A stretch of DNA of 8,833 nucleotides, taken from NCBI GenBank assembly GCA_028691405.1, contig JAQUZI010000021.1:1-8833 (forward strand). The letters are read 5' to 3'. A model generated the notes under the pieces. The model made no database searches. It saw only the letters and a program-made list of their open reading frames with translations, and was not told where the DNA came from. Source of the DNA: Minisyncoccota bacterium. Its GTDB lineage: Bacteria; Patescibacteriota; Minisyncoccia; UBA6257; JAKLIH01. Below are positions 1 to 6,803 of the stretch, piece after piece (position 1 is the first letter of the stretch; each line of letters starts with the position of its first letter). The position numbers and the translations under genes were made by a program.

Positions 1-511
1 CGGCCCGTCTTATGACCAGAGGATCAAGCCGGAGGTCGTCGCAAGGGGCGTAAGCGACTATAACGCGAGTTATTCGACGGACGGATACGGCGTCGGATCG
101 GGCACTTCATACGCGACGCCGCTGGTTGCAGGCGTGTCCTGCCTGCTCCTGTCCGCTCATCCGGAATGGACGAACATGGACGTGCGCGAAGCTTTGATGA
201 TGACCGCGGACAGAGCATCGGACCCGGACAGCACTAGGTACGGCTGGGGGCTCATTGACGCACTCGCCGCCGTGAACTATGTCCATCTCGCAGATCCGCA
301 GAACATTACCACATCGGTCGAAGGTGACACCCTGACTGTGTCATGGTCAGCCGTAACGAACGCGCTCTCATACCTTGTCTATCACTCAGACGACCCGTAT
401 TCGGGCTTTACTTACCTCGGAACAACGGATCAGACGAGCTACGATATTTCGGTAACTTCGGCTACAAAGAAATTCTATTATATAAAAGCCTCGAATCAGG
501 AAATGAAATAA
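1..511 (+). CDS. Subtilisin-like S8 serine protease, 3' end (partial), with C-terminal fibronectin type III module
   Basis: The reading frame is open from base 2 and the gene's 5' part lies outside the window. The translated start contains the last block of an S8 (subtilase) domain: GTSYATPLVAG, where the serine encoded at 107-109 is the catalytic nucleophile. The typical closing segment follows (SAHPEWTNMDVREALMMTA, then YGWGLIDALAAV). The Asp and His of the triad must be upstream. After the protease domain, about 70 residues from LADPQNITTS to FYYIKAS look like one fibronectin III beta-sandwich (TVSW near the start, SYLVYHSDDPYSGF in the middle), often found on exported proteases. I see no C-terminal sorting domain or membrane anchor. 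Subtilases of this type are normally secreted and degrade or process proteins, but the signal peptide is not in view. The stop codon overlaps the ribosome site of the next gene, consistent with co-transcription. Family call is firm; substrate unknown. Confidence 0.9.
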   Translation, partial: GPSYDQRIKPEVVARGVSDYNASYSTDGYGVGSGTSYATPLVAGVSCLLLSAHPEWTNMDVREALMMTADRASDPDSTRYGWGLIDALAAVNYVHLADPQNITTSVEGDTLTVSWSAVTNALSYLVYHSDDPYSGFTYLGTTDQTSYDISVTSATKKFYYIKASNQEMK

Positions 512-519
512 GGAAGATC

Positions 520-1503
520 ATGAAAACAAGGATCGGGATCGCGGGATGCGGTCATCTGGGAAAACTGCACACAAAGATGCATACGATGCTTCCGGATATT
601 TCGGAGCTTATCGGAGTATATGACATAAACGCGGACGCTGCAAAAGCGGCTTCAGAGCAGTTCAACTGCAAAGCGTTTGACAAACTTGAGGACATGCTGC
701 CGCTGGTTGACGGTGTGGTCGTTGCGGTGGCGACGCAGGGTCATTACGAGGTTGCCAAAAAATGCCTCGAAGCCGGAAAGCATGTCTTTATCGAAAAGCC
801 GATCACAGCAACCGTCGCGCAGGGCGAAGAGCTCGTTTCGCTTGCAAAGGAAAAGGGGCTTATCATCCAGGTCGGCCAGATAGAGCGGTACAACCCCGCC
901 TTCAATCAGCTCAAGAATTTCGAGATCGAGCCCAAGTTCATAGAAGCGCACCGGCTAGCATCCTTCAACCCGAGAGGCGCGGATGTTTCGGTCGTATTAG
1001 ACCTCATGATCCACGATATCGATCTCATATTAAGCCTTATAAAGTCTGATGTTGAAAGAATTGACGCAGCGGGAGTAGCAGTCGTAACCGATACCACCGA
1101 TATCGCCAATGTAAGGATCAAGTTCAAAAACGGTGCGGTAGCCAACCTTACAGCCTCAAGGATGAGCCTTAAAAAGATGCGGAAGTTCAGGATATTCCAG
1201 GAGCACAAATATCTCTCGTTAGACCTCGATACGGGCATAGCCGACATTTTCTACCTGGCCGACACGGACGCTCAGGTCACGGACGGAATGGCTGTCGCGA
1301 ACCTGGACCATGTAAATAAGAAGATAATTTACTCCAAGCGGGATAAGATCGAAGTCAACGCGCTTTTGGAGGAGAACAGGGATTTTGTTGAAGCGATACA
1401 GGGTAAAAAGGAGGTCAGGGTCACCGGAGAGGACGGCTTAAAGGCTCTTAAAGTGGCGGATGAGATATTGATCGAGATCGCAAATCAGTTCAAAGGGAGT
1501 TAA
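520..1503 (+). CDS. Gfo/Idh/MocA-family NAD(P)-dependent oxidoreductase
   Basis: A 327-aa protein. The Rossmann nucleotide-binding motif is at the N terminus (GIAGCGHLG, residues 6-14), the hallmark EKP of this family is at 92-94 (VFIEKPIT), and the conserved DLMIHDIDL segment at 161-169 supplies the likely catalytic Asp/His. The second half is the alpha/beta substrate-binding domain. Members oxidise or reduce sugars, inositols and related compounds, and many act on nucleotide sugars for cell-envelope glycans; the substrate here cannot be read from sequence. The frame is open further upstream to 343, but that stretch overlaps the protease gene in another frame. The ATG at 520 is preceded by AGGAAG (511-516) and starts directly with the Rossmann strand, so I choose it. 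Only one base separates its stop from the prmA start, so the two are probably co-transcribed. Length is normal for the family. Confidence 0.9.
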   Translation: MKTRIGIAGCGHLGKLHTKMHTMLPDISELIGVYDINADAAKAASEQFNCKAFDKLEDMLPLVDGVVVAVATQGHYEVAKKCLEAGKHVFIEKPITATVAQGEELVSLAKEKGLIIQVGQIERYNPAFNQLKNFEIEPKFIEAHRLASFNPRGADVSVVLDLMIHDIDLILSLIKSDVERIDAAGVAVVTDTTDIANVRIKFKNGAVANLTASRMSLKKMRKFRIFQEHKYLSLDLDTGIADIFYLADTDAQVTDGMAVANLDHVNKKIIYSKRDKIEVNALLEENRDFVEAIQGKKEVRVTGEDGLKALKVADEILIEIANQFKGS

Positions 1504-1504
1504 T

Positions 1505-2368
1505 ATGGAATGGTTTTTTGTGGATATAGATGTCAACGACGAAATTATGAAGGATGTGCTCACGGAATTCGTTTTTACGATAGGCTGCAAAGGCATAGAG
1601 GACCTTGACGAAACGACCTTCGAAGATCAAAGCGGGCTCAGGCTGTTCTTTGAGGAGGACGAAGATCCTCTGATGATCATAAATTCGATAAAACTATTCT
1701 TTCACGAGCACGGGATAGAAGATGTGCCTGAAATGAGGTCGGAGAAGATACCGAACGCTGACTGGCGGGAGGAATGGAAGAAGACTTATGAGCCTGTCGA
1801 GGCAGGAAATTTTCTCGTCGTACCCGCATGGATGAATGTGGAGACCGATAATATAAAGATACTTATCGAGCCGAAGATGGCATTCGGGACAGGCACGCAC
1901 GAAACGACCAAGCTCATGCTGGAGGAGATCAGCAAGCACGACCTTAAGGATACGACCATATTCGATGCAGGTTCAGGTTCAGGCATACTCGCGATAGCAG
2001 CGGTCAAAATGGGTTCTTTGAGCGTCACGGCCGTCGATATAGATGAAGAGAGTTACGACAACTGCAAGGAGAACGCGCACTTGAATCATGCCGATATGCA
2101 TATTCACACAAAATTCACCACGGAAACTGATTACGAAAAAGAGAATGTTTACGATACCGTGCTGGCCAATATAAACAGGTCGGTGCTCGAGGAACTCCTG
2201 CCAAAATTCAAGCACATAGTCAAGCCGGGCGGGATGATAATACTTTCAGGCATACTCGTTGAGGAGAATCAGAAGATGTATAAAAGGATCAGCGATGTGG
2301 GCGGGCTGACCATTGACGGCTATTATGAAAAGAACGAGTGGTGCCTCATCAGGATCGTGAAGAATTAA
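1505..2368 (+). CDS. prmA: Ribosomal protein L11 methyltransferase PrmA
   Basis: A 287-aa cytosolic SAM-dependent methyltransferase that trimethylates ribosomal protein L11. The N-terminal substrate-recognition domain (about 1-75) is followed by the PrmA linker motif DWREEWK (86-92). Next come FGTGTHETT (128-135), the SAM-binding glycine loop DAGSGSGILAIAA (154-166), the acidic VDID that ends the second strand (177-180), and LANI (220-223), which matches the family's catalytic-loop signature. Length is normal for the family. The ATG at 1505 has a strong AAAGGGAG site at 1492-1499. The gene starts one base after the preceding stop, so translation is probably coupled. It is the last core gene before the accessory block, and no convincing T-tailed terminator hairpin follows it. 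Confidence 0.95.
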   Translation: MEWFFVDIDVNDEIMKDVLTEFVFTIGCKGIEDLDETTFEDQSGLRLFFEEDEDPLMIINSIKLFFHEHGIEDVPEMRSEKIPNADWREEWKKTYEPVEAGNFLVVPAWMNVETDNIKILIEPKMAFGTGTHETTKLMLEEISKHDLKDTTIFDAGSGSGILAIAAVKMGSLSVTAVDIDEESYDNCKENAHLNHADMHIHTKFTTETDYEKENVYDTVLANINRSVLEELLPKFKHIVKPGGMIILSGILVEENQKMYKRISDVGGLTIDGYYEKNEWCLIRIVKN

Positions 2369-2369
2369 G

Positions 2370-2424
2370 TTGCGTTTGCGGAGATTAATCCGTATATTTA
2401 CCGCAAAAGTTGCGGAGAATAATC
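2370..2424 (+). promoter_or_regulatory. Fic promoter with duplicated 15-nt element (candidate autoregulatory operator)
   Basis: Two copies of a 15-nt element lie 34 bp apart: TTGCGGAGATTAATC (2376-2390) and TTGCGGAGAATAATC (2410-2424), differing at one base. Between them, CCGCAA (2401-2406) is inverted relative to both TTGCGG cores and forms a perfect 6-bp palindrome with the second (spacer AAG). A possible promoter overlaps: TTGCGT (2370-2375), 17 bp, then TATATT (2393-2398). The same boxes also fit a Bacteroidetes-style TTG, 20 nt, TAnnTTT arrangement. The second copy contains the ribosome site GGAGA (2414-2418) and ends next to the ATG, so a bound protein could block both transcription and translation. 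The Fic protein's own winged helix is the obvious candidate binder, but that is inference. Confidence 0.6.
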
Positions 2425-3531
2425 ATGTATATATATCAGCATAAAGGATGGCCGGACTTCACATGGGATGCGGACGGGATTCTTGCACAGCTGAGTATTG
2501 TGCGCAACCTTCAGGGAAAACTTTTGGGGAAAATGGAATCGCTCGGTTTCGGCTTAAGATCGGAAGCTCTGCTCGGAACTCTGACTCTCGATGTGGTAAA
2601 ATCCACGGAGATCGAAGGCGAAATTCTCAATTACGACCAGGTAAGGTCTTCAATAGCGAGAAAGCTCGGGCTTGAGATATCAGGGCTTATTGAATCGGAC
2701 AGAAATGTTGACGGAGTCGTTGATATGATGCTCGACGCGACACAAAGATATAACGAACCTTTAACCGAGGACAGGCTGTTCGGATGGCACTCATCTCTGT
2801 TCCCTTCAGGCAGGAGCGGGATGTTTAAAATTACGACAGGCGGATGGAGAAAAGACGAGAACGGTCCTATGCAGGTGGTTTCGGGTGCGATCGGAAAAGA
2901 AAAAATTCATTTTCAGGCTCCTCCGGCTTCCGCACTAAAGAAAGAGATGAAAACTTTTATCACATGGTTTAATTCTGATAAAAACACGGATCCGGTAATA
3001 AAAGCCGCGCTGGCTCATTTGAGGTTCGTCACACTGCACCCTTTTGATGACGGGAACGGAAGGATCGCCCGTGCTTTGACCGATATGCTTCTCGCAAGGT
3101 CGGATATGAGCAGTCAGAGGTTCTACAGCTTCTCGGCGCAGATCAGAATTCAGAGGAAGCAGTATTACGACATGCTCGAACGTACGCAGAAAGGCGGCAC
3201 AGACGTAACAGGCTGGATCAAATGGTTTCTCGACTGCCTCCACAACGCGCTCATTTCCACGGGAAAAACGCTGGAAAAAGTGACGGCAAAATCTTCCTTC
3301 TGGCAGACCCATTCACATACAGAGTTCAATTCAAGGCAGAAACTCATGCTCAATAAACTACTCGACGGTTTTGAAGGAAGGCTCACTACAAAAAAATGGG
3401 CAAAAATAACTCACTCTTCCACCGATACAGCCTTAAGGGACATCAATGACCTGATAGAAAAAAAAATACTCGAAAAAAATCCTGCAGGCGGACGGAGCAC
3501 CAGCTACGATCTTCTCTCACTGATGAATTAA
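2425..3531 (+). CDS. Fic-family AMPylase, DUF4172 type, class II, with C-terminal winged helix
   Basis: A 368-aa protein. Residues 1-80 (MYIYQHKGWPDFTWD onward) match the N-terminal DUF4172-type domain often fused to Fic. The inhibitory helix motif (S/T)xxxE(G/N) is present as STEIEG (60-65); its glutamate (E64) would hold the enzyme in an autoinhibited state, which makes this class II. The complete Fic catalytic loop HPFDDGNGRIAR is at 205-216 with His205 intact, so AMP transfer to a hydroxyl side chain of a target protein is expected. The last 65 or so residues (about 300-365) look like a winged helix-turn-helix (KWAKITHSSTDTALRDINDLIEKKIL), suggesting DNA binding and autoregulation. A TTG at 2410 would add five residues but lies inside the ribosome-site repeat; ATG 2425 with GGAGA 7 nt upstream is better. 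Composition is near host-like (48% G+C at 2881-2940), unlike the next gene. Target protein unknown. Confidence 0.88.
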   Translation: MYIYQHKGWPDFTWDADGILAQLSIVRNLQGKLLGKMESLGFGLRSEALLGTLTLDVVKSTEIEGEILNYDQVRSSIARKLGLEISGLIESDRNVDGVVDMMLDATQRYNEPLTEDRLFGWHSSLFPSGRSGMFKITTGGWRKDENGPMQVVSGAIGKEKIHFQAPPASALKKEMKTFITWFNSDKNTDPVIKAALAHLRFVTLHPFDDGNGRIARALTDMLLARSDMSSQRFYSFSAQIRIQRKQYYDMLERTQKGGTDVTGWIKWFLDCLHNALISTGKTLEKVTAKSSFWQTHSHTEFNSRQKLMLNKLLDGFEGRLTTKKWAKITHSSTDTALRDINDLIEKKILEKNPAGGRSTSYDLLSLMN

Positions 3532-3584
3532 TTGAATTGCGAAATCACTTATTAGGAACGTAAATTAATTCGATAAGAAACAGT

Positions 3585-3631
3585 TTGTTTTAAACAGAAA
3601 ATATTCTTATAATTGAAAAAAATACGAGAGG
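3585..3631 (+). promoter_or_regulatory. Promoter and ribosome site of the nuclease-domain gene
   Basis: TTGTTT (3585-3590), a 17-bp spacer and a perfect TATAAT (3608-3613) make a strong sigma70-like promoter. GAGAGG (3626-3631) lies 7 nt before the ATG at 3639. The nuclease-domain gene therefore appears to be transcribed independently of the Fic gene. The 107-bp gap holds no other feature I can support and no clear terminator for the Fic gene. Confidence 0.6.
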
Positions 3632-3638
3632 TATAAGA

Positions 3639-5489
3639 ATGAAGTTGGAAAAGATATTGGACAATCTTAATTCTTTTGAGAAAGGTTCATTTATTAAGGC
3701 TATCCTTTGTGTCATTTCGAATAATCCTGAAAAGAGTAAAGAAATTGAAAAGATATTCGAAGAGCCTATTCGCGATCTCAAAGGTTTTGATAGTGAAAGA
3801 ATAGTACGGGTTTTTCTAGCACTTGAGAACGAATATATGGAATATTTGAAACCAGAGTACTTTAAAATCACTTCTCAATTGGACATTTTTAGCGAAATTC
3901 TTACACGGGATGGTAATTGTATTATGCAGCTGGATTGGTTTTCTAGACTCTATGAAACTGAGTTAAAGTTATTAAAAAACAAAATTGAAGATTTTAGGAA
4001 AAAATTTGATGATGAAAAATCAGATATTGAAGAAAGTAGGCGTAGAGACTACAGAATATACTGGGAATGTTTGAAAACGGCTTATGAAAATGATCTAGAT
4101 TATAATCAAGATTCTAAAATTACTTATGATGAACAGTCAATTTTAAACACACTAATTCAGCAACTCGGTTTGTCTCATGAAGAAACTAAACTTATTAATT
4201 ATCTGACAATACCTCCAAAAAAGTATGACTGTATCGATGATGCTTTATCGTATTTGAAATCTATTGGCGTTATATTTATTAAGAAAAATACGGTTTATAT
4301 TGCAGATGAAATCGTTAAAATATTAAGGAAAATAAGAGGTAAAGAGATTGCTGATAAATTCTTTAGAAGGTTCTTGAAGCTTCTAAAAGATTCCCAAATA
4401 AATCAGATTTGCAGAAAGCACAACATTGAATGGAAATCTTCTTCTCCAGAAGAAAAGATCAGGAGTATAATTAATCAGGGAATATCATTTACAGAAGTCT
4501 TGGCAAACGATATTCACAAACCGAATTCTACTTTGACAGAAAAGAAAAAAACAATAAGTGAACTATTCGAAAAAGGTCTGAATATCACTACCGGGCTTAA
4601 AGGCTCTACTGTAGAAGAAAAAATTATTAGTACAATCCATTATTTTGAAACTGTTGAGAAGGATGAAAAGGTTGAAATATCTGTAGACGGATATGAAAAA
4701 CTTCTGTGTGATATTAAAGAAATACTGCCAAGCTTGAATTCTCAGTTGAAAACAGAATTTCAATTACAGGAAGAAAATGTACTTCAAAGCTCTTATTTGT
4801 TGGATTTCAATATTAAACCAAGGGACATTCTTGAACTTATTGCGGAATCCGACCTTGAAAAATTCTGCATGGACAAAAATATAAAAACAAGGGGTGATAA
4901 AATAAATAATATTCTTGATTCTTATAAAGATTCTGAGAATCTGTATCTTGAGAATTATGAAAATATCGGATTTAGAAATCTGAATGTCCTGAAAGAAAAC
5001 GGTATAAACACAAAAGAATCTGATCTAGGTATAAAATTTGAGGACCTGACAAAATTGATATTTAAGAAACTAGGTCTGAATGTTGATGAAAAGCTGAGAA
5101 ATTCGCTTAATACTGTAAAAGATAAAATTGATATGATTCTTCAGATCAGTCCTAATGAAATTATAATAGTAGAGTGTAAGACAATAAAGGAAAGCGGATA
5201 TAACAAATTCAGTGCAGTTTCAAGGCAGCTTAAATCCTATATAAATCTGGCAGAAAAAAATAATTACCGCGTAATAAGGACAATTCTTGTGGCTCCTGAT
5301 TTTTCAGAAGAATTTGTTAATGAATGTAGACTTGATTACGAACTTAACTTATGTCTTGTCAGTGCGAAATCACTTTTAAAAATACTTGAAGGTTTTAAAG
5401 CATCTAAGCATAAAAAATTTCCCTTTAATTTACTTATGAAAGATGTATTGATCCAAGATGATATTGTTTTGAAAGCTCTTGGAAGATAA
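3639..5489 (+). CDS. Putative DNA-targeting protein with C-terminal PD-(D/E)XK nuclease domain and two SAP-like repeats
   Basis: A 616-aa AT-rich protein I cannot assign to a named family. The C-terminal part (about 463-590) reads as a restriction-endonuclease-like fold. It has a leading helix with E468 (KFEDLTKLIFKKLG), then D498 in KIDMIL, the E-x-K pair E512/K514 in IIIVECKT, and Q530 in RQLKSY, as in Mrr/RecB-like nucleases. All residues needed for metal-dependent DNA cleavage seem present. Two segments resemble SAP DNA-binding helices and each other: about 253-279 (INQICRKHNIEW..EEKIRSII) and about 405-427 (LEKFCMDKNIKT..DKINNIL). Residues about 178-232 could form a winged helix (DDALSYLKSIGVIFIKKNTVYI). 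The N-terminal 150 residues are charged and helical. No methyltransferase, helicase or immunity gene is adjacent, so a stand-alone defence or DNA-processing role is a guess. Nuclease fold is likely; biological role unknown. Confidence 0.7.
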   Translation: MKLEKILDNLNSFEKGSFIKAILCVISNNPEKSKEIEKIFEEPIRDLKGFDSERIVRVFLALENEYMEYLKPEYFKITSQLDIFSEILTRDGNCIMQLDWFSRLYETELKLLKNKIEDFRKKFDDEKSDIEESRRRDYRIYWECLKTAYENDLDYNQDSKITYDEQSILNTLIQQLGLSHEETKLINYLTIPPKKYDCIDDALSYLKSIGVIFIKKNTVYIADEIVKILRKIRGKEIADKFFRRFLKLLKDSQINQICRKHNIEWKSSSPEEKIRSIINQGISFTEVLANDIHKPNSTLTEKKKTISELFEKGLNITTGLKGSTVEEKIISTIHYFETVEKDEKVEISVDGYEKLLCDIKEILPSLNSQLKTEFQLQEENVLQSSYLLDFNIKPRDILELIAESDLEKFCMDKNIKTRGDKINNILDSYKDSENLYLENYENIGFRNLNVLKENGINTKESDLGIKFEDLTKLIFKKLGLNVDEKLRNSLNTVKDKIDMILQISPNEIIIVECKTIKESGYNKFSAVSRQLKSYINLAEKNNYRVIRTILVAPDFSEEFVNECRLDYELNLCLVSAKSLLKILEGFKASKHKKFPFNLLMKDVLIQDDIVLKALGR

Positions 5490-5640
5490 TTTAGACATCT
5501 TTTGATATTTTTGCCAGAAGCAGTTCAATAAGAGTGTGGATATTTATTAAGTGCAGAAGATCCTTGCGGGTTATGTGTTGGGGTAGGTTCTTAAGCAAGC
5601 TAGATTCTATATAAGTAATAGATATTTCAAGTAATATACA
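5490..5640. other. Intergenic stretch with no supported feature
   Basis: Between the nuclease-domain gene and the first 25-bp repeat I see no promoter, RNA gene or credible open frame. The 63-aa minus-strand frame across 5491-5682 has no convincing ribosome site or recognisable product. No strong terminator hairpin is apparent for the upstream gene. It may be remnant sequence from past insertions or deletions. Confidence 0.4.
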
Positions 5641-5665
5641 ATTGTGGTTACACTGTCGCGACAAT
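5641..5665. repeat. 25-bp boundary repeat, copy A
   Basis: First of three related 25-mers. It begins ATTGTGGTTACACTGTCGCG and ends with ACAAT. The ends form an imperfect inverted repeat (AATTGT against ACAATT if the flanking bases 5640 and 5666 are included), and the inside carries the perfect palindrome TGTCGCGACA. It matches copy B (7223-7247) at 21 of 25 positions. It lies upstream of the toxin-antitoxin-like unit and outside its promoter. It could be a recombination scar, a REP-like element or a protein-binding site; sequence alone does not decide. Confidence 0.55.
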
Positions 5666-5702
5666 TTGTTTCCTGCCGCCAAAAAGAAATTAATAAATCT
5701 TC

Positions 5703-5754
5703 TTGCATTTCGTGTTGTGTATCATTATAATACATTCCGTGTATAAAAGGGAAG
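5703..5754 (+). promoter_or_regulatory. Promoter of the toxin-antitoxin-like unit with TGTAT/ATACA half-sites
   Basis: TTGCAT (5703-5708), a 17-bp spacer and a perfect TATAAT (5726-5731) form a strong promoter. Three half-sites surround the -10 box: TGTAT (5718-5722), ATACA (5730-5734) and TGTAT (5740-5744). They alternate in orientation, so each neighbouring pair is an inverted repeat (spacers of 7 and 5 nt). The middle one overlaps the end of the -10 box, as expected for an operator where an HTH antitoxin would repress its own operon. AAGGGAAG (5747-5754) is the ribosome site for the TTG at 5761. Promoter call is good; operator role is inference. Confidence 0.6.
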
Positions 5755-5760
5755 AATTAG

Positions 5761-6165
5761 TTGGCAAAATTGGGACCATATTATGAATTCGGAAAATTGA
5801 AGACAGCGTGTAAGTTTGCAATGAATGGCAAAAATACCGTAGAGATCAAGACAAAGGTTATTGAGGATGCAAAGTCTGTTTTCGGTATCGATAATAAGAA
5901 TGAATTATTCTCAGCGGTCATAAATTTAAATATAAAAGAGTTGAAATACCTCAAAACCCGGGATTTGGAAAAGACATCAGAAACTCCGCCACCGAAAGTA
6001 GATTCTTACATGTTCGTTTACAAGTTTATTGACGGTTATCTTGCATTTTATCTTTCAGAATATACCGGAATATGGGTTATAAAATCGTTTAAGAAGTATG
6101 ATGACGATTATGGTAAAAAAGAAACTGATTTAGGAAGACAGCTGCGAGAACTGGGATTGATCTAA
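5761..6165 (+). CDS. Putative MqsR-like toxin
   Basis: A 134-aa protein starting at TTG, with AAGGGAAG 6 nt upstream; the first ATG (5821) would remove 20 residues including the likely first helix. The pattern resembles MqsR, an mRNA interferase with a RelE-like fold. There is an N-terminal helical part (FGKLKTACKFAMNGK, then KVIEDAKSVFGID, and LFSAVINLNIKELKYLKTRD where MqsR has its DFYKSM segment). A beta-rich end follows (MFVYKFIDGYLAFYLS, then IWVIKSFKKY). SFK at 109-111 aligns by eye with the SFK of MqsR that holds its catalytic Lys, and Y97 with its active-site Tyr. Overall identity is low, so I rely equally on context: it lies 14 nt upstream of an MqsA-like gene, the usual toxin-first order of mqsRA. 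If correct it would cleave mRNA in the cytosol and be neutralised by the next protein. A weak TTG start would keep toxin levels low. It could instead be another small RelE-superfamily protein. Confidence 0.5.
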   Translation: MAKLGPYYEFGKLKTACKFAMNGKNTVEIKTKVIEDAKSVFGIDNKNELFSAVINLNIKELKYLKTRDLEKTSETPPPKVDSYMFVYKFIDGYLAFYLSEYTGIWVIKSFKKYDDDYGKKETDLGRQLRELGLI

Positions 6166-6179
6166 AGAAAGGAATGATT

Positions 6180-6803
6180 ATGAAGCTGAATGGGAAAAAT
6201 ATCAAATGCAATTACTGCGGAAACGACAGGTTTACTTCTGTAATTGAAAAGCAGACAGAGTATGTGCCTTTCGGTGAAATAGTTGAGTTTGAAGAAAAAA
6301 TATTGAGATGCAAGAAATGCGGTGATGAAATAAACTTCACGCTGAATTACACAGATGAATATGAAAAGGCTCAGAAGATATCTGAGCAGAGCTCAATAAA
6401 GAATATTCTTGAATACTTTAGTAACAAGAACATAAAACTAAAAGATATTGAAGATTCATTGGGATTGCCTGTTCGCACACTCTCAAGGTGGAAAAGCAGG
6501 TTGAATTATTCGGCTATTGGATTAACTCTGTTAAGGGTTATAAGAAGTTATCCATGGATCATTTATGTAGCCGCACGTAAGTTCGAGAAAAAATATGCTG
6601 ATGCTGTATTCAAAGAGGCAGCGATGAAGAAGTTCGATCTTGTTGAAAGAAATAAATATGCAAGTCCGGAGATTTCAAATGTTTCGGCTGTTTCATTGAT
6701 CGCTGTTAGCGAAAATGGTTACATAGTTACGGAACAGAAATATAAGATGGTAAAAGAAAGCAGTAATGATTATAACGCAGGAGATCAAAATGGAAAATAT
6801 TAA
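6180..6803 (+). CDS. MqsA-like zinc-ribbon/HTH antitoxin with C-terminal extension
   Basis: A 207-aa protein. Zinc ligands C10 and C13 (CNYC) and C44 and C47 (CKKC) are separated by 31 residues from the second to the third Cys, the same spacing as in E. coli MqsA (C6 to C37). An HTH follows: LGLPVRTLSRWKSR (94-107) aligns with MqsA's VNAFSRYEKG, and LTLLRVIRSYPWII (115-128) aligns with its IKLLRVLDKHPELL. E. coli MqsA ends there (131 aa), whereas this protein continues for about 75 residues (about 133-207) of charged, partly hydrophobic sequence. Such tails on antitoxins in TAC systems are chaperone-addiction domains. An ATG at 6174 directly abuts AGAAAGGA (6166-6173), so the ATG at 6180, 6 nt downstream, is the better start. 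The 3' end overlaps the next gene by 14 nt. Expected role: bind the upstream toxin and repress the promoter at 5703-5731. MqsA-like is well supported by cysteine spacing; the function of the tail is inference. Confidence 0.65.
   Translation: MKLNGKNIKCNYCGNDRFTSVIEKQTEYVPFGEIVEFEEKILRCKKCGDEINFTLNYTDEYEKAQKISEQSSIKNILEYFSNKNIKLKDIEDSLGLPVRTLSRWKSRLNYSAIGLTLLRVIRSYPWIIYVAARKFEKKYADAVFKEAAMKKFDLVERNKYASPEISNVSAVSLIAVSENGYIVTEQKYKMVKESSNDYNAGDQNGKY

Noticed and set aside
343..519. Upstream extension of the oxidoreductase frame
   Set aside because: It overlaps the protease gene in another frame, has no homologous content, and the ATG at 520 has a good ribosome site and starts with the Rossmann strand.
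652..951. Minus-strand and out-of-frame open frames inside the oxidoreductase, prmA and Fic genes
   Set aside because: They are shadows of well-supported genes and have no family features of their own.
2401..2415. Terminator after prmA from the CCGCAA/TTGCGG hairpin
   Set aside because: No T-tract follows, and the stem overlaps the Fic ribosome site, so a regulatory role is more likely.
5641..5665. Integron attC site
   Set aside because: The layout is cassette-like, but the core does not fit GTTRRRY/RYYYAAC, there is no integrase, and the arms are too short for a typical attC.
5491..5682. 63-aa minus-strand open frame downstream of the nuclease-domain gene
   Set aside because: No credible ribosome site, no recognisable motif, and it runs through copy A of the boundary repeat.
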